Part shown: positions 25,901 through 34,721 of the stretch, piece after piece
Position numbering within the stretch: position 1 is the first letter of the stretch
How the letters are laid out: the number at the start of each line of letters is the position of its first letter
NCBI GenBank assembly: GCA_002358575.1
Contig: DEPD01000136.1
Location: 1-64,000, forward strand
Source of the DNA: Lachnospiraceae bacterium UBA3401
GTDB taxonomy: Bacteria; Bacillota; Clostridia; Lachnospirales; Lachnospiraceae
Reading direction: 5' to 3'
Length of the DNA stretch: 64,000 nt
The notes under the pieces: model-generated
What the model saw: only the letters and a program-made list of their open reading frames with translations
Database searches by the model: none
Told to the model about the DNA's origin: nothing
Program-made: the position numbers and the translations under genes

Positions 25901-27621
25901 AGTTTACCTGATACTGTATCAAAGTCAAAACCCTCTGAAAAACCTTTTGCAAATGCAGCACCAAAACTTACTCCTTCGTCCGAAATCTCGCTAATATTCA
26001 TTCCTAACAATGTCATAATTCCAGTTCTTAGTCCAGTTCCAATTCCATTGCCAATATTTTGTGCAAATTTTTCTTTCCCTGTGCCGTTCCACCATTCTAA
26101 GAACGGCTCTGCAATAAATTCGTCCCAGGCAATTTTTACTTTTCCGAAGAAATTTGCATCTTTCCATTTTTTTGTTTTTGTAAGTTTATCAAACTTTCTC
26201 TGCATTTGGTCTACTTTCGTATCAACCCAATTCATAAGTTCATCAAGCGCACTTTCTATCATAGGCATCTGTTCAGTTAACCATTCCGCAAAACTCCTTA
26301 TATAAGGAGCCATTCTGCCACCGAAAGAAATTTTTACTCCATCAGCCGCGCTCTGCAACAGGGTTATTGCTCCTTGCAGATTATCCATCATAATTTCAGC
26401 CATTTTCGCTGCGGCTCCATCTGCATTATTTACAGCTTTGGACAATTTTTCATAATCTTCTGTAGTTGCGTTCAAAATTGCAAGAAATCCTTTTTGCGCA
26501 TAAGTTCCTGCAACAGTATTGGCAAGATTCGCTTTCTGCTCATCTGTAAAATCTGCTGTTGCATCTCTTAATTCTTTCATAATGTCCCCAAATGCTCTCG
26601 CTGAACCATCAGAATTAAAATATGCTATACCTAATTTTTTTAAGGCATCAGTAGCACCATGCGTGTTGGTAGACAGTCTGGTAAATATGGAATTTAATGC
26701 AGTACCAGACATATTGCCTTTAATACCAGCATTAGCCATCAATCCAGTTGCCAGCGCAACATCTTCAATCGAATATTTCAAAGTTCCAGCCATCGCGCCT
26801 GCATACTTAAATGTTTCACCCATCAAAGATACATTCGTATTGGAATTGGACGCTGCAACTGCCATAACATCAGCAAAGTGCCCTGCTTCACTTGCTTTCA
26901 TTCCGAAAGCTGTCAAGGCATCTGTAACAATATCTGATGTTGTACCAAGGCTTTCTCCTGATGCGGCTGCTAGACTAAGGATTCCCTCAATACCGCCCAT
27001 CATATCTTCTGTTTTCCAGCCTGCCATTGCCATATAATTAAATGCTTCCGCAGACTCCGCGGCTGTAAATTTGGTGGTAGCTCCCATCTCTTTTGCCTTA
27101 TTTGTCAGTTTTGTCATTTCTGAATCTGTAGCACCGCTTATCGCTTTTACTTGGGACATAGCAGCCTCAAAGCCCTTATAGGTATCTATTGTATCTTTCA
27201 GTCCTATACTGACTCCAAGAACTGCCCCTGCTTGAAAGATGGGATTCTTTAACAGATTGATAATCCCTCTGACTGGTGAAGTAATTAGGTCAACCGCTCG
27301 CATTGTAACATTCCACGTTTTTCCTGCAAAGCTTCTTAGACCACTTCCAATTTTAGAAAGAACTGGTGCAATTTTATCTTTTGCTTCCAACAATATCTCA
27401 TATTTTTCTTTTGCCCATTTTGCTAAACCTTTTTCTGTCTTCTGTGCCTGCCTGTCAAACTGGCTCACTCGTTCTCCTGCCCGCTGTGATGAAGTTCCTG
27501 TTCTTTCTGCCGTTGTTCCCAGATTTCCCAGCTTTCGGATTAAATTCGATAATTCTGGTTCTGTTTTATCCACGGTTTCAATGGGTATTTCAATTCTAAG
27601 TGTCTCTGCTATTGTCCTCAC
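22936..27621 (-). CDS. Tail tape measure protein (TP901 type)
   Basis: A 1561-residue protein, the largest in the window. An N-terminal coiled coil is followed by the TP901-type core at ~150-400 (GFEAAMSQVKAISGATDSEM, MAMAGWKTEDMMGGIEGIL, GIKGNMSGTALNSIFTRLS). Gly/Ala-rich hydrophobic segments at ~600-790 (for example AVTGAAIGSFIPGIGTAVGA) are typical membrane-interacting parts. The C-terminal end carries EEGYGEFIIPTNPSRRSRAL, common in such proteins. Its length predicts a tail of a few hundred nanometres at most. Start GTG with weak ribosome site, overlapping the frameshifted chaperone. Confidence 0.92.
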   Translation of the reverse strand: MRTIAETLRIEIPIETVDKTEPELSNLIRKLGNLGTTAERTGTSSQRAGERVSQFDRQAQKTEKGLAKWAKEKYEILLEAKDKIAPVLSKIGSGLRSFAGKTWNVTMRAVDLITSPVRGIINLLKNPIFQAGAVLGVSIGLKDTIDTYKGFEAAMSQVKAISGATDSEMTKLTNKAKEMGATTKFTAAESAEAFNYMAMAGWKTEDMMGGIEGILSLAAASGESLGTTSDIVTDALTAFGMKASEAGHFADVMAVAASNSNTNVSLMGETFKYAGAMAGTLKYSIEDVALATGLMANAGIKGNMSGTALNSIFTRLSTNTHGATDALKKLGIAYFNSDGSARAFGDIMKELRDATADFTDEQKANLANTVAGTYAQKGFLAILNATTEDYEKLSKAVNNADGAAAKMAEIMMDNLQGAITLLQSAADGVKISFGGRMAPYIRSFAEWLTEQMPMIESALDELMNWVDTKVDQMQRKFDKLTKTKKWKDANFFGKVKIAWDEFIAEPFLEWWNGTGKEKFAQNIGNGIGTGLRTGIMTLLGMNISEISDEGVSFGAAFAKGFSEGFDFDTVSGKLWQGFKGMFSSAGKLLPGGESAGLSSVLSAIVLSKVAKLFIGMAKGGVSIGKGLFGANAATGTSLMGSFLGSAAAGTGLLGKSGLLAINLGAGNLAGGASMSAGALSATGMAAGGGAIAAGVTLISSALDAYKAIKSDNKEESKAYGESAAWKAGGVVTGAVTGAAIGSFIPGIGTAVGALVGAGVGGITGWIKGNKIKEEYQEEYQKNVEEMQKEAQKAQKVFEATGFAIEDVTFKNKALVQAMNDSEVSASQFALMFQEECANVAKKAFGDISLSLAEVKKVASEITFGNMAEGLNMFAQVTSDAEAALNSLELSVSDLKKENWKVGLNMELLETDKDSYKGAIENFLSASQTFIDDNHYQATVALKLLTGEEADTSSLDSYYEGVKNRVNDLSAELTDTMNAALEDGIIMPDEAKALEELQSQIAEITGKIAKAKTDAEFQALQIKHKGAALDADSFSAVQVEAQEQKSAGEKQYYNALVETITNLNLQYTYGTITDAEYQDKYEQAMAGYQANIEELDVNVRTFNLDSIATAFEEQLSDFMPEMEGSLSEKLSEVLNNTIIEHPNITAWTDTDIIKWIGLDKLNIDSADQATIALDLKQTALAVPEETKRQLIANYLKQVPTAEEIRDAVDWSSLTNNDVSNMLQQVGVVIPDNGIKQVDMPLEEWARQFGKDYDELIDDYAEQMSNSLVDNKSVENLSAFTKQYMPNFSASDDARNIKDIMAQYGPVSNERYDELIKEWEDTGVDFGTALSHGASATLLDSLPLLRTDMQTALEAAIADPFFINPSINMTPTYNITTPTLPTVSQETDGHAAGGYVSGGPQLSWLAEEGYGEFIIPTNPSRRSRALELYKQAGDALGVSAHASGGYVGGSISHNTASNYNLFNDANKNAPIAYNETTQDNYNAETVQVYEPVSAERQSSLSSSPIQVNVSLAPEFVIHGGDGQSEENIMQIIRRHMKELADELNGEIAATLEEVFSNMPLKEA

Positions 27622-27778
27622 CTTCTTTCGTTCGCGAATCTAAAGTTATTCTCATAGATGCAAGCATAAATGCCTGTACGCCTTTTGATTTCTGATAAAA
27701 TTCATCTGGAGGTATGCCTGTTGTCTGAAAAATATGATGGAGCAGACAAGCCTTTCCACCAGCCTTAATTAGTTTTTT
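27596..27778 (-). other. Frameshift extension of tail chaperone (XkdO-like)
   Basis: The minus strand carries the canonical slippery heptamer A-AAA-AAC (27772-27778) immediately before the UAA of the upstream frame. A -1 slip continues into 58 more codons: KLIKAGGKACLLHHIFQTTG, then DEFYQKSKGVQAFMLASMR, ending at UAG 27596-27598. The reading frame is open throughout. The layout equals the XkdN/XkdO or lambda G/GT arrangement, where the long form binds the tape measure. Confidence 0.85.
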
Positions 27779-28362
27779 GCCACTTCCTCCAGGTTGTCAT
27801 CATAGCCACTAAGTTTGTCGATAGCCTCCAAGACCTTATCTTTTTCACCAGCTTTTAGCGAATACTCAATCACGTCTAAGCCGTTCATAATACGGTCCTC
27901 TTTAGCATTCAGTGCATTCCAAACCTTGTGGTTATCCCACAGATTTTTCCTGTCTTCCTCTACAGTTGCCTCGTAGATAATGGCAGATTGATATTTAATT
28001 CTGTCTGTATCTTCTGGCAGTTTCATACCAAACTGTTTATTACGTACATATTTGGTATACTTTTTCTTACATTTCTCGTACTCTTGAGAACTAAGAGGCC
28101 GAACGTGAAATGCAAAATACAGCCTGCCTTCTCGAACAATTTCGATACGCTGGGTTTCCTCTGATGCATACTCTGCCGCATCAATCAGCCCCTGAATAAA
28201 ATCTTCTTCGTTTGCTCGAATTAATATTTTGGTCCCTTCCTCGTTGGTTTCATACTCTGTTATTTCTTGTTCTTCTACTTTCTGTGTTGCCTCATTGGTT
28301 GTATCGCTTTCTCCCATAGTCACACCTTTTGTAAAATTGCCTTTTCTAAAATCCTTTGACAT
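27769..28362 (-). CDS. Tail assembly chaperone, short form (XkdN)
   Basis: A 197-residue acidic protein with AEYASEETQRIEIVREGRLYF and LSSQEYEKCKKKYTKY sections typical of XkdN-like chaperones. The last codons (GCA AAA AAC UAA) contain a -1 slippery site that would make a longer product. It coats the tape measure during tail assembly. ATG behind AGGAGG; it lies between the tube gene and the tape measure gene, the classic position. Confidence 0.85.
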   Translation of the reverse strand: MSKDFRKGNFTKGVTMGESDTTNEATQKVEEQEITEYETNEEGTKILIRANEEDFIQGLIDAAEYASEETQRIEIVREGRLYFAFHVRPLSSQEYEKCKKKYTKYVRNKQFGMKLPEDTDRIKYQSAIIYEATVEEDRKNLWDNHKVWNALNAKEDRIMNGLDVIEYSLKAGEKDKVLEAIDKLSGYDDNLEEVAKN

Positions 28363-28389
28363 CTGTATTTCCTCCTATTTCTGCATAAG

Positions 28390-28416
28390 AAAAAGGGCAG
28401 CTCTATGCCACCCTTT
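28390..28416. terminator. Terminator after tube gene
   Basis: An imperfect hairpin (AAAGGG...CCCTTT) with an A run on one side and T-rich sequence on the minus-strand 3' side. It may attenuate transcription so tube and sheath exceed chaperone and tape measure. Confidence 0.5.
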
Positions 28417-28434
28417 AATTCAATATCCTGTTAT

Positions 28435-28899
28435 CTAATCCCTATCAATTCCAAGCAATGACTGTAATTTAGGCGCTCGATTGACAAAGAAATTCCAGTT
28501 ACGCTTGATTACATCACCTGTTGTAACATTCTGAATGTCCACCTGTCCTGAAGGGATACACTCACGATAAATTACACGTTCCTCAGAGCCATTTCTGCCA
28601 AGCAATGACCCCTGAAAATCCCATACAGGCATAACCTGCGTTTCTAATGCTTCCATGAGTTCCTCAATAAACGCATCATCTTCTACCACAACTTGAGACA
28701 TGGTAAGGCTCACAGAAAAGGTATTTGCTGTCTCATGTTCTTGTGCGTCGCCCAAAACACTATACTTAGCATTGTTCCAACTAACATTTGATGTAAACTG
28801 TTCCACTGTTGCCAGCAATACACCATCTTTGTTATAAAAAGCTCCATCTTTTCCAGTTCTTCCATGTCTGGAATCACCAGCTGCTCTTTCATTTCTCAT
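28435..28899 (-). CDS. Tail tube protein (XkdM)
   Basis: A 154-residue protein of the PBSX XkdM tube family (TGKDGAFYNKDGVLLATVEQFT, VNRAPKLQSLLGIDRD). It polymerises into the inner tube of the contractile tail. ATG behind AGGGGG, 13 bases after the sheath gene. Confidence 0.85.
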   Translation of the reverse strand: MRNERAAGDSRHGRTGKDGAFYNKDGVLLATVEQFTSNVSWNNAKYSVLGDAQEHETANTFSVSLTMSQVVVEDDAFIEELMEALETQVMPVWDFQGSLLGRNGSEERVIYRECIPSGQVDIQNVTTGDVIKRNWNFFVNRAPKLQSLLGIDRD

Positions 28900-28912
28900 A
28901 GTCTATATCCCC

Positions 28913-30322
28913 CTATTCTTCGTTCGTACTGAATCGGAACAAGAATGTCAGATAAATATGTTCCATCGAATCCTTGTCAATCACATCAATATCAAACCAT
29001 GCACTGTCTCCGTCCGCCTTGTATGCGCTGCTCTCCGTTACCGCACACGCTACCAGCTTGCCTTCCTCACGCATGGAATCACCAACACCCTGTACCTGGC
29101 TGATAACAGTTGCCCTTCCATTGTTGTCATTGTCCACCTTGCCGACCAAATCATCTGTGGTAGTATTGATACGCCTTATCAACTCAAATCGTGTCTTTAC
29201 CCTTCTAATTTTCTTCCAGCCATCATCTTGGTTATCTGCTGGTGTAATAAGTGTGTTGATTGCATTATCAATCCACACTTGCTTTACTTTGTTGTAGCTT
29301 AGTACAATACAGCCCTTTTTCTCTGCGGAAATCATCTCTGTATTTGTAAGCCTTTCAAGAATCTCCGAAAATCCAGTAATTACGGTATGAGTAAGTGAAG
29401 AACTGGAAGACACAGCACCAATCATGCCAGCAATACGTGCGGCTGTCTGATATCCATCAATTACTGTTCCCTGCTCCTCTATCCATGCATTTAAAACATA
29501 ATTCATCTTTTCATCATTAAGTGCCGCTGCATGTTTCATTCTTGTTTCTAAATCAACGGTATGTTTTTCTGCAACAACTGCCTGTGCAAGAGAACCCGCA
29601 TCAAAAATTCGGTTTATAAAAGATTGTAACAGCAGATGGATTTCTGTGTCCTCTGTATCAAGACAGACTGTATTAAACTCGTATGGCTCAATCTGGGCAA
29701 AGGCATTCGCGTAATCTCCTGTAGTTGTCTCTGGGTTTGTACCACTGGTAAAGGCTCTTTGCGATATCATTTCCAGAACAGCGCGCTCTTTATTTTGCTT
29801 TAACTCTGCTTTGAAGTTCTTAGAGACTGCCAAGGCATCTGCCAGTGCTTTTGCCTCACCTTCCCCAGAAGCAAATTCAACCTTCTCAAATTCTGTAGTA
29901 CCAGCATAAAAAATACATTCCTTCAAGCTGGAATCTGACAGTTTTTCCCGAACTGTAACCATAAAATTCTTTTCTCCAGGGTATTTGGCTGTGATGCAAA
30001 GTGTATCTGAATCATTTACATCTTTTAAAGTAATGGTTCCCTGGGTGCCTCCATTACCTACTCTGCAAGCAATAATCGTCTTTGCACCGCCTGCAATCGC
30101 CTCTCTCATTGCATCTGTGGTTAATCCAGTTCCAAAAATCTTTTCATAACCATCTTCAGCATTTAATTCCACTGCTGTATTTAGTGGTCCGAAATCTGCC
30201 TTAAATATTACGGCTGTCACTCCATTCATAATACCAGCTACAGCATTCCTGCCTTTTTTCTGGATATTAAAATAGGAACCTGGGCGTATCTTTGTCTCAC
30301 CTAAAATAAACGTCCCCGCCAT
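28913..30322 (-). CDS. Tail sheath protein (XkdK)
   Basis: A 469-residue contractile sheath protein. Family features include the opening PGSYFNIQKKGRNAVAGIMNG, TAVIFKADFGP, and the conserved C-terminal domain with WKKIRRVKTRFELIRRINTT and IDVIDKDSMEHIYLTFLFRF. Its presence makes the phage a myovirus-type. ATG behind GGGAGG. Confidence 0.92.
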   Translation of the reverse strand: MAGTFILGETKIRPGSYFNIQKKGRNAVAGIMNGVTAVIFKADFGPLNTAVELNAEDGYEKIFGTGLTTDAMREAIAGGAKTIIACRVGNGGTQGTITLKDVNDSDTLCITAKYPGEKNFMVTVREKLSDSSLKECIFYAGTTEFEKVEFASGEGEAKALADALAVSKNFKAELKQNKERAVLEMISQRAFTSGTNPETTTGDYANAFAQIEPYEFNTVCLDTEDTEIHLLLQSFINRIFDAGSLAQAVVAEKHTVDLETRMKHAAALNDEKMNYVLNAWIEEQGTVIDGYQTAARIAGMIGAVSSSSSLTHTVITGFSEILERLTNTEMISAEKKGCIVLSYNKVKQVWIDNAINTLITPADNQDDGWKKIRRVKTRFELIRRINTTTDDLVGKVDNDNNGRATVISQVQGVGDSMREEGKLVACAVTESSAYKADGDSAWFDIDVIDKDSMEHIYLTFLFRFSTNEE

Positions 30323-30324
30323 CT

Positions 30325-30594
30325 TTATTGAACCTCCCTTTTCATAAATTTTTCTACAATTCCTTTTGCTTCAGTAACAGTACATTCTGTTTTTCCAGCA
30401 GCTTTTAATGCTGCCTCAACACACTCCTGTCTTACGCCAAAAACCTTTCTTGCATTCGCTGTTAGCTCGGTTACTGGGTAGACAGACTCCTGTAAAGTTT
30501 TCTGTTCTTTTTTTAGTACCTGCTCTCGTGCTACTTCCACTTTAATATCAGTAGTTTCGACACTTCTAGTCTCCTTTAATGTTTCCTTTGCCAT
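30325..30594 (-). CDS. Small tail-region protein
   Basis: An 89-residue charged, helical protein with a C-terminal part (LTANARKVFGVRQECVEAALKAAG... AKGIVEKFMKREV) that resembles small helical connectors found just before sheath genes in PBSX-like phages. The ATG behind ATAGGAGG is chosen; the longer frame overlaps the upstream gene. Function unknown. Confidence 0.65.
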   Translation of the reverse strand: MAKETLKETRSVETTDIKVEVAREQVLKKEQKTLQESVYPVTELTANARKVFGVRQECVEAALKAAGKTECTVTEAKGIVEKFMKREVQ

Positions 30595-30604
30595 TGTATA
30601 CCTC

Positions 30605-31480
30605 CTATTTATACTTGACATGGGTTGCTGTAAGTGAATGCGGTTTTGCCTTATACCGTAGCAACCCATAATGACCTGTTACAAAAATCTGGCCGTCTTT
30701 GAGATAATCAGATTTATAATTCGCCTGTAAGCGTTTAATGAACATAGGTGAATGGTCCAGCATGATAATTTCTCCATCTAATGACATACGGTTTGCAATC
30801 GCAGCAGCCATCTTGAGTCTTGTTTCACTCTCTGGACATAAAATATGGACAGCAATTCTGCCGTCCAGCCATGCAACTGTATTTGTTTCCTCAGACTTAT
30901 CCACTGACATTAAACGACAATAAATTACTGGTCTTTTCCCTGTTGCCTCTGTGATTTCCTCCATCTGGTCATATCCCATAATGAAACATTCTGGATACAA
31001 TTCTTTGATATACTTATTCGTCGCCATAATTGGATCTGGATCAGATGTCTCTTGCGACGGATATTCTAGGATATCAAACCGCACTTCACTTCCAATAGTA
31101 ATATTTCCCTTCTTTTCATCTATGGTGAAAGCGTCTGTCCTTGCCCATGAAAAACAGTATGGTGTTCCTCCTTCTGGTTTTAATATTACATCTCGAAGGC
31201 AGTCCTTTATTAACGGCTCAATCTGTTCTGGCATGACTTCTGTCGTATTCTGACAAAGAAGGGACACCGAAAGCGTACCTGTACTGTGCCGCTCCTCATT
31301 TGCTAGAAGGTCAAAGTTATAAACTATCTGTGGATACTGTGTATTTCCACCCCACCCTTCCTGACTTTCCTCTGGTGGATCTGAACCAAAAATAGCAGGC
31401 GCACCACTAAACGATGCAAGATTTTTTATAAGGTTCTCTGAACATGTAAACCGCTTATAAATCAATTCTTCTAACATCAT
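30605..31480 (-). CDS. Tail terminator/completion-like protein
   Basis: A 291-residue protein at the place of the XkdJ-type tail terminator. It seems to hold two similar halves: residues ~1-140 (LEELIYKRFTC ... VRFDILEYP) and ~150-290 (NKYIKELYPECFIMG ... FVTGHYGLLRY), the second half repeating strand patterns of the first. It may cap the tail at the head end. Family assignment is tentative. Confidence 0.55.
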   Translation of the reverse strand: MMLEELIYKRFTCSENLIKNLASFSGAPAIFGSDPPEESQEGWGGNTQYPQIVYNFDLLANEERHSTGTLSVSLLCQNTTEVMPEQIEPLIKDCLRDVILKPEGGTPYCFSWARTDAFTIDEKKGNITIGSEVRFDILEYPSQETSDPDPIMATNKYIKELYPECFIMGYDQMEEITEATGKRPVIYCRLMSVDKSEETNTVAWLDGRIAVHILCPESETRLKMAAAIANRMSLDGEIIMLDHSPMFIKRLQANYKSDYLKDGQIFVTGHYGLLRYKAKPHSLTATHVKYK

Positions 31481-31791
31481 TGTCCACCACTCCCTTCCGT
31501 TTCCTGTTGGTCCTCATCTATCTCTACGCCATATTCCTTTATCTCTGTCATATCAGTAGACCACCGAATCTCCCATTGTCCGTCGATTACCTCGGACACT
31601 GGAATAACAAAGTGATTTGTTACATTACCAATTCCAGGATAATACTGTACAATTAATTGCTGTTCTGTTGCTGTTGTAACAAAACCTGCTTTTCCTTCAT
31701 TCCATGTACAATGTTTACCCCAAAGCAAATCTCCGCGCTTAATTTGGGACATATCAAAGGCGGCTGTTGGTTTTTCCATTATTAGTGCCAT
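31477..31791 (-). CDS. Small head-tail region protein
   Basis: A 104-residue beta-rich protein (RGDLLWGKHCTWNEGKAGFVT, VIPVSEVIDGQWEIRWSTD) ending in an acidic Gln-rich tail. It overlaps the next gene by 4 bases. Its size and placement fit a small connector or stopper protein; no family is recognised. Confidence 0.6.
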   Translation of the reverse strand: MALIMEKPTAAFDMSQIKRGDLLWGKHCTWNEGKAGFVTTATEQQLIVQYYPGIGNVTNHFVIPVSEVIDGQWEIRWSTDMTEIKEYGVEIDEDQQETEGSGGQ

Positions 31792-31801
31792 AGTTTACCC
31801 C

Positions 31802-32266
31802 CTATGTATAAGGCTCGCTGTAAATCCTCTGGATTTCTGGCATAGCCTTTTCTTTTATTTTCTCTACAAATGGTCTTGGCGCTATTTTGCCGTCATTTGT
31901 ACCATTTTCCAGTATTCCTGCATAGTATTCCTGGCTCTCAAGTTCCGCTACAATAGCAACTCCTCCATTAGAAGAATTTTCACTCCTCACCTGTCCGTTC
32001 CAATGCATACGGAGATTCCCTGTCCGTCTAGCGGGTGCTTCTCCTGGTGCTGATGCTGTATATGTTGCATGTTTGGTAAACGGTTTTCTATAAACTTTTC
32101 CACTTCTTTGTCCTTTTAACACTTCTAATTCAGCATTCCTAATTGCATTTACTGCCCGAACTCCTCTGGAAATTACTTTTCGGTTAACTTCTGATACCTG
32201 CTCTTTTATTGTTGCATGAATCGCACTTCCAGCACTTCCGTTTTTTCCATCTGCCCATAATTTCAT
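31802..32266 (-). CDS. HK97 gp10-like/XkdI head-tail protein
   Basis: A 154-residue basic protein with the pattern of gp10-type tail-completion proteins: RKPFTKHATYTASAPGEAPA, RRTGNLRMHW, and the C-terminal YYAGILENGTNDGKIAPRPFVEKIKEKA. It likely joins the tail tube to the connector. It overlaps its upstream neighbour by 4 bases. Confidence 0.78.
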   Translation of the reverse strand: MKLWADGKNGSAGSAIHATIKEQVSEVNRKVISRGVRAVNAIRNAELEVLKGQRSGKVYRKPFTKHATYTASAPGEAPARRTGNLRMHWNGQVRSENSSNGGVAIVAELESQEYYAGILENGTNDGKIAPRPFVEKIKEKAMPEIQRIYSEPYT

Positions 32267-32619
32267 TTTGCATCCTGCCTTTCCTCCGCATAATATATTG
32301 TCGATATGCCAAGCATACCAGTATCATCAATATCAACAATATAGAATACACGCTCTCCAAGTATCAGCTTATCTGTTCTTTTTGCTTTGGGACTTCCAGC
32401 CTGCACAATTGTATGAGTAACTACATGGTCTTTCTGGTTATGGTTTGTTCGGTCCTCGTCGGAGGCTTCTGCAAGACACCCCTTCAATATTTTTGTCCCA
32501 TCACCGCTATGACTGTTTGCCACCCTTCCTGTGCCTGTCACCACCTGTTTATTTTCTTCCACAATAAAGTCTTTAAACAGATTCCCTGGTCTCACATACA
32601 TCATTCTTGTATTGTTCAT
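32263..32619 (-). CDS. Head closure-like protein
   Basis: A 118-residue beta-barrel-like protein (MMYVRPGNLFKDFIVEENKQVV, KRTDKLILGERVFYIVDIDDTG) at the YqbH/gp16 stopper position. It overlaps genes on both sides by 4 bases, indicating tight translational coupling in the connector module. Confidence 0.65.
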   Translation of the reverse strand: MNNTRMMYVRPGNLFKDFIVEENKQVVTGTGRVANSHSGDGTKILKGCLAEASDEDRTNHNQKDHVVTHTIVQAGSPKAKRTDKLILGERVFYIVDIDDTGMLGISTIYYAEERQDAK

Positions 32620-33026
32620 CTGCTTTTTGCCCTTTCATTGCGCTGCATACCAGTATAAAAGTATGGAGGCTTACAAGCTGCCTGCTTACTAAAGTGTGGT
32701 ACACTACATTCTGCTGACACTTCTTTTTTCAGCTTGTCGTAATCTTCCCGCCATAACTTCGCCCTTTCTTGCAGTTCTAACGTTAGTGGACCCGTTTTCG
32801 TACTGACCTCATAAGAAAAGCGCCTGCACAGACTTTCCAACAACATAAGCTTTGCTTTTTTCCATGATTTTGGATAGGTTTCAATGGCGGCTTGGATTTC
32901 CTCATCAGTCAGCGCCGTTGTATCGGAACAACCTTCTACCATGACATCGCCCAGCTCAAATCGCATACGGTCCTTTCCAAGTTCCTTAACATTTCCTGGA
33001 TCATATGTGTATGTACCCTTTGCCAT
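32616..33026 (-). CDS. Head-tail adaptor-like protein
   Basis: A 136-residue mostly helical protein (TALTDEEIQAAIETYPKSWKKAK then LLESLCRRFSYEVSTKTGPLT) matching the YqbG/gp15-type connector layout: helices spanning successive residues and a basic C-terminus. It should sit under the portal. It overlaps both neighbours. Confidence 0.7.
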   Translation of the reverse strand: MAKGTYTYDPGNVKELGKDRMRFELGDVMVEGCSDTTALTDEEIQAAIETYPKSWKKAKLMLLESLCRRFSYEVSTKTGPLTLELQERAKLWREDYDKLKKEVSAECSVPHFSKQAACKPPYFYTGMQRNERAKSR

Positions 33027-33664
33027 TAGGTATCAACTCCCTCTGTATTGGTTCCTGTGGCTTCATTGCTGCTTATAGATTCACTTGAAGCTGCTTTAAT
33101 GGAGAATAATTTATCTGCCTGCTCTTTGGCTGCATTTTTAACCGTTTTACGGCTGTCTGCTGCATGGAGAAGTATTAATACATTCTCACTCTTAACATCT
33201 GCAATTGCCTTTGCACCTTCATCAGCATTCAATTGCATAATGGAAAATACCTGCTGGATTTCCTCGGATTTTGCCCAAACTGTCATATGCTGTTCATTTT
33301 CTCCATCAGAATCTATAACTATATCGATCATGACTGTTTCCATCAATATTTCTGAATCGACTTCCTTTCGTTCTGCGGCCGACTGCTGCAAAACTTCCTG
33401 TAATTCTTTCTGCTTTTGCTTCATTTCTGTAATTGTATTATTAACAGCTTCCTCTATTGCCTCCGCAAGCATCTTGTCAACCTGTTCCTGTGTAAAAAGA
33501 GTACCAGACTGTCCGCCTGATACCCCCATGTTGTCATTTACAATCGTAATTACACCCATTTTCTCTTGCAGCCTGGCATCTGCCACAAGATTTTCTGGTA
33601 TTTCATTGCCAATGTAGAATTTTTTTCCTCCAAAGCTGCAAGGTTTATTTGCAATCAATCTCAT
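33026..33664 (-). CDS. Hypothetical head-module protein
   Basis: A 212-residue protein. The first ~30 residues (MRLIANKPCSFGGKKFYIGNEIP) look like a small beta unit seen in phage proteins that follow the capsid gene. A long helical, Gln/Glu-rich middle and a variable Ser-rich end follow. ATG behind AGGAGG; the longer frame starting upstream lacks a site. Role unknown, possibly a capsid accessory. Confidence 0.6.
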   Translation of the reverse strand: MRLIANKPCSFGGKKFYIGNEIPENLVADARLQEKMGVITIVNDNMGVSGGQSGTLFTQEQVDKMLAEAIEEAVNNTITEMKQKQKELQEVLQQSAAERKEVDSEILMETVMIDIVIDSDGENEQHMTVWAKSEEIQQVFSIMQLNADEGAKAIADVKSENVLILLHAADSRKTVKNAAKEQADKLFSIKAASSESISSNEATGTNTEGVDT

Positions 33665-33674
33665 AGCGCGCCTC

Positions 33675-34703
33675 CTATACTGCATCTGCAAAGAACATCG
33701 CCAAATCGTCTGCTGTCTTTTTCATATCAGCAGCCATAAGACCCTCAATAAACTCCGAATGTGTACCATTTTCTCCCAAATAACTTAGAATTGGCAAAAT
33801 ATTACCATTCCCCAGCATATCCCATGTAAAGATATAACCTGCGGAAGGTTCATCAATTGATGGAGAATCTGTCGCGTAAGCTAACAGGAAAGCATTTGGA
33901 TCACCAATATATTCCATCTTTGCAGTCTGCCCTAATTCCGCCTTATTCATAATGGAGCGCTGCACTGTAATCCTGTCAATTCCAAAAAGCTGTGCCAATA
34001 CATTTAATGTAACAGAGGCAGGATTTGCTGTAGAACCGCCATATTTTACTCTTTCCAGAATTGCAGGGTGTTTCTTTAGTGCGTTAAATACATTAACTCC
34101 CAGTGCTAATCTATTTGGCATACGTCCAGTAGATTCTTCCATTGCTGTTTTCTTCTCGTCCATAAAGGACACTGGATCGGAATTGGCATTGCTAAACTTA
34201 ATGAACTGTCCAGATGTCGGTATGGTAGAATCAACCCCCGTAAGTTCCTGTCCCCATACACCCTTTTTGAAAAAACTACGGGCAAACCATGCATCCTGGT
34301 GAATATTTGCCTGTGATGCCATTGTCTTTGTTCTCTGCTGTTTTGGGTCTGCTATCCTTGGACCCATTCTCCGGTTTAAGTCTGTCTGCCTGATCTGGTC
34401 AATACCCATAATCATCTGATCTACTACGCAAGCATAAGTGTCCATATGTTCAGAAAGCACTGCCGGATCGACTTTGCCGTATGCTGGTTTTCTATGCCAG
34501 TTGTCACGTAGTAAATCCTCTTTATCAAATATGTAATAATTATCAGAGGATAAAGACACTGGGCAAATCGGAAAAATCGTCTTTGCAAAACTCTTTTCAT
34601 CACTCTGGTAATATGCCAGCGCCATATTTGACAACGCTGTGTGTGGTCTGAAGGCACCCTTTGCAATATCTGCTTGAATGCTCGCTGCTGTTCTTTTCGC
34701 CAT
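33675..34703 (-). CDS. Major capsid protein (Mu-like/gpE-like)
   Basis: A 342-residue protein with features of the major capsid family used by Mu-like heads: N-terminal SNMALAYYQSDEKSFAKTIF, the E-loop region KEDLLRDNWHRKPAYGKVDP, then MPNRLALGVNVFNALKKHP and a C-terminal IFTWDMLGNGN. It is placed between decoration and connector genes. ATG behind AGGAGGG. Assignment rests on position, length and pattern. Confidence 0.8.
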   Translation of the reverse strand: MAKRTAASIQADIAKGAFRPHTALSNMALAYYQSDEKSFAKTIFPICPVSLSSDNYYIFDKEDLLRDNWHRKPAYGKVDPAVLSEHMDTYACVVDQMIMGIDQIRQTDLNRRMGPRIADPKQQRTKTMASQANIHQDAWFARSFFKKGVWGQELTGVDSTIPTSGQFIKFSNANSDPVSFMDEKKTAMEESTGRMPNRLALGVNVFNALKKHPAILERVKYGGSTANPASVTLNVLAQLFGIDRITVQRSIMNKAELGQTAKMEYIGDPNAFLLAYATDSPSIDEPSAGYIFTWDMLGNGNILPILSYLGENGTHSEFIEGLMAADMKKTADDLAMFFADAV

Positions 34704-34721
34704 TTTTCATTCCCTCCTGCT

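Noticed and set aside
25487..26305. 272-codon rightward open frame
   Set aside because: It lies wholly inside the tape measure gene on the other strand, is Pro/Ala-rich as expected of a shadow of Gly/Ala-rich coding, and has no ribosome site.
33048..33617. 189-codon rightward frame
   Set aside because: Antisense shadow of the 212-residue head-module gene; no start signal.
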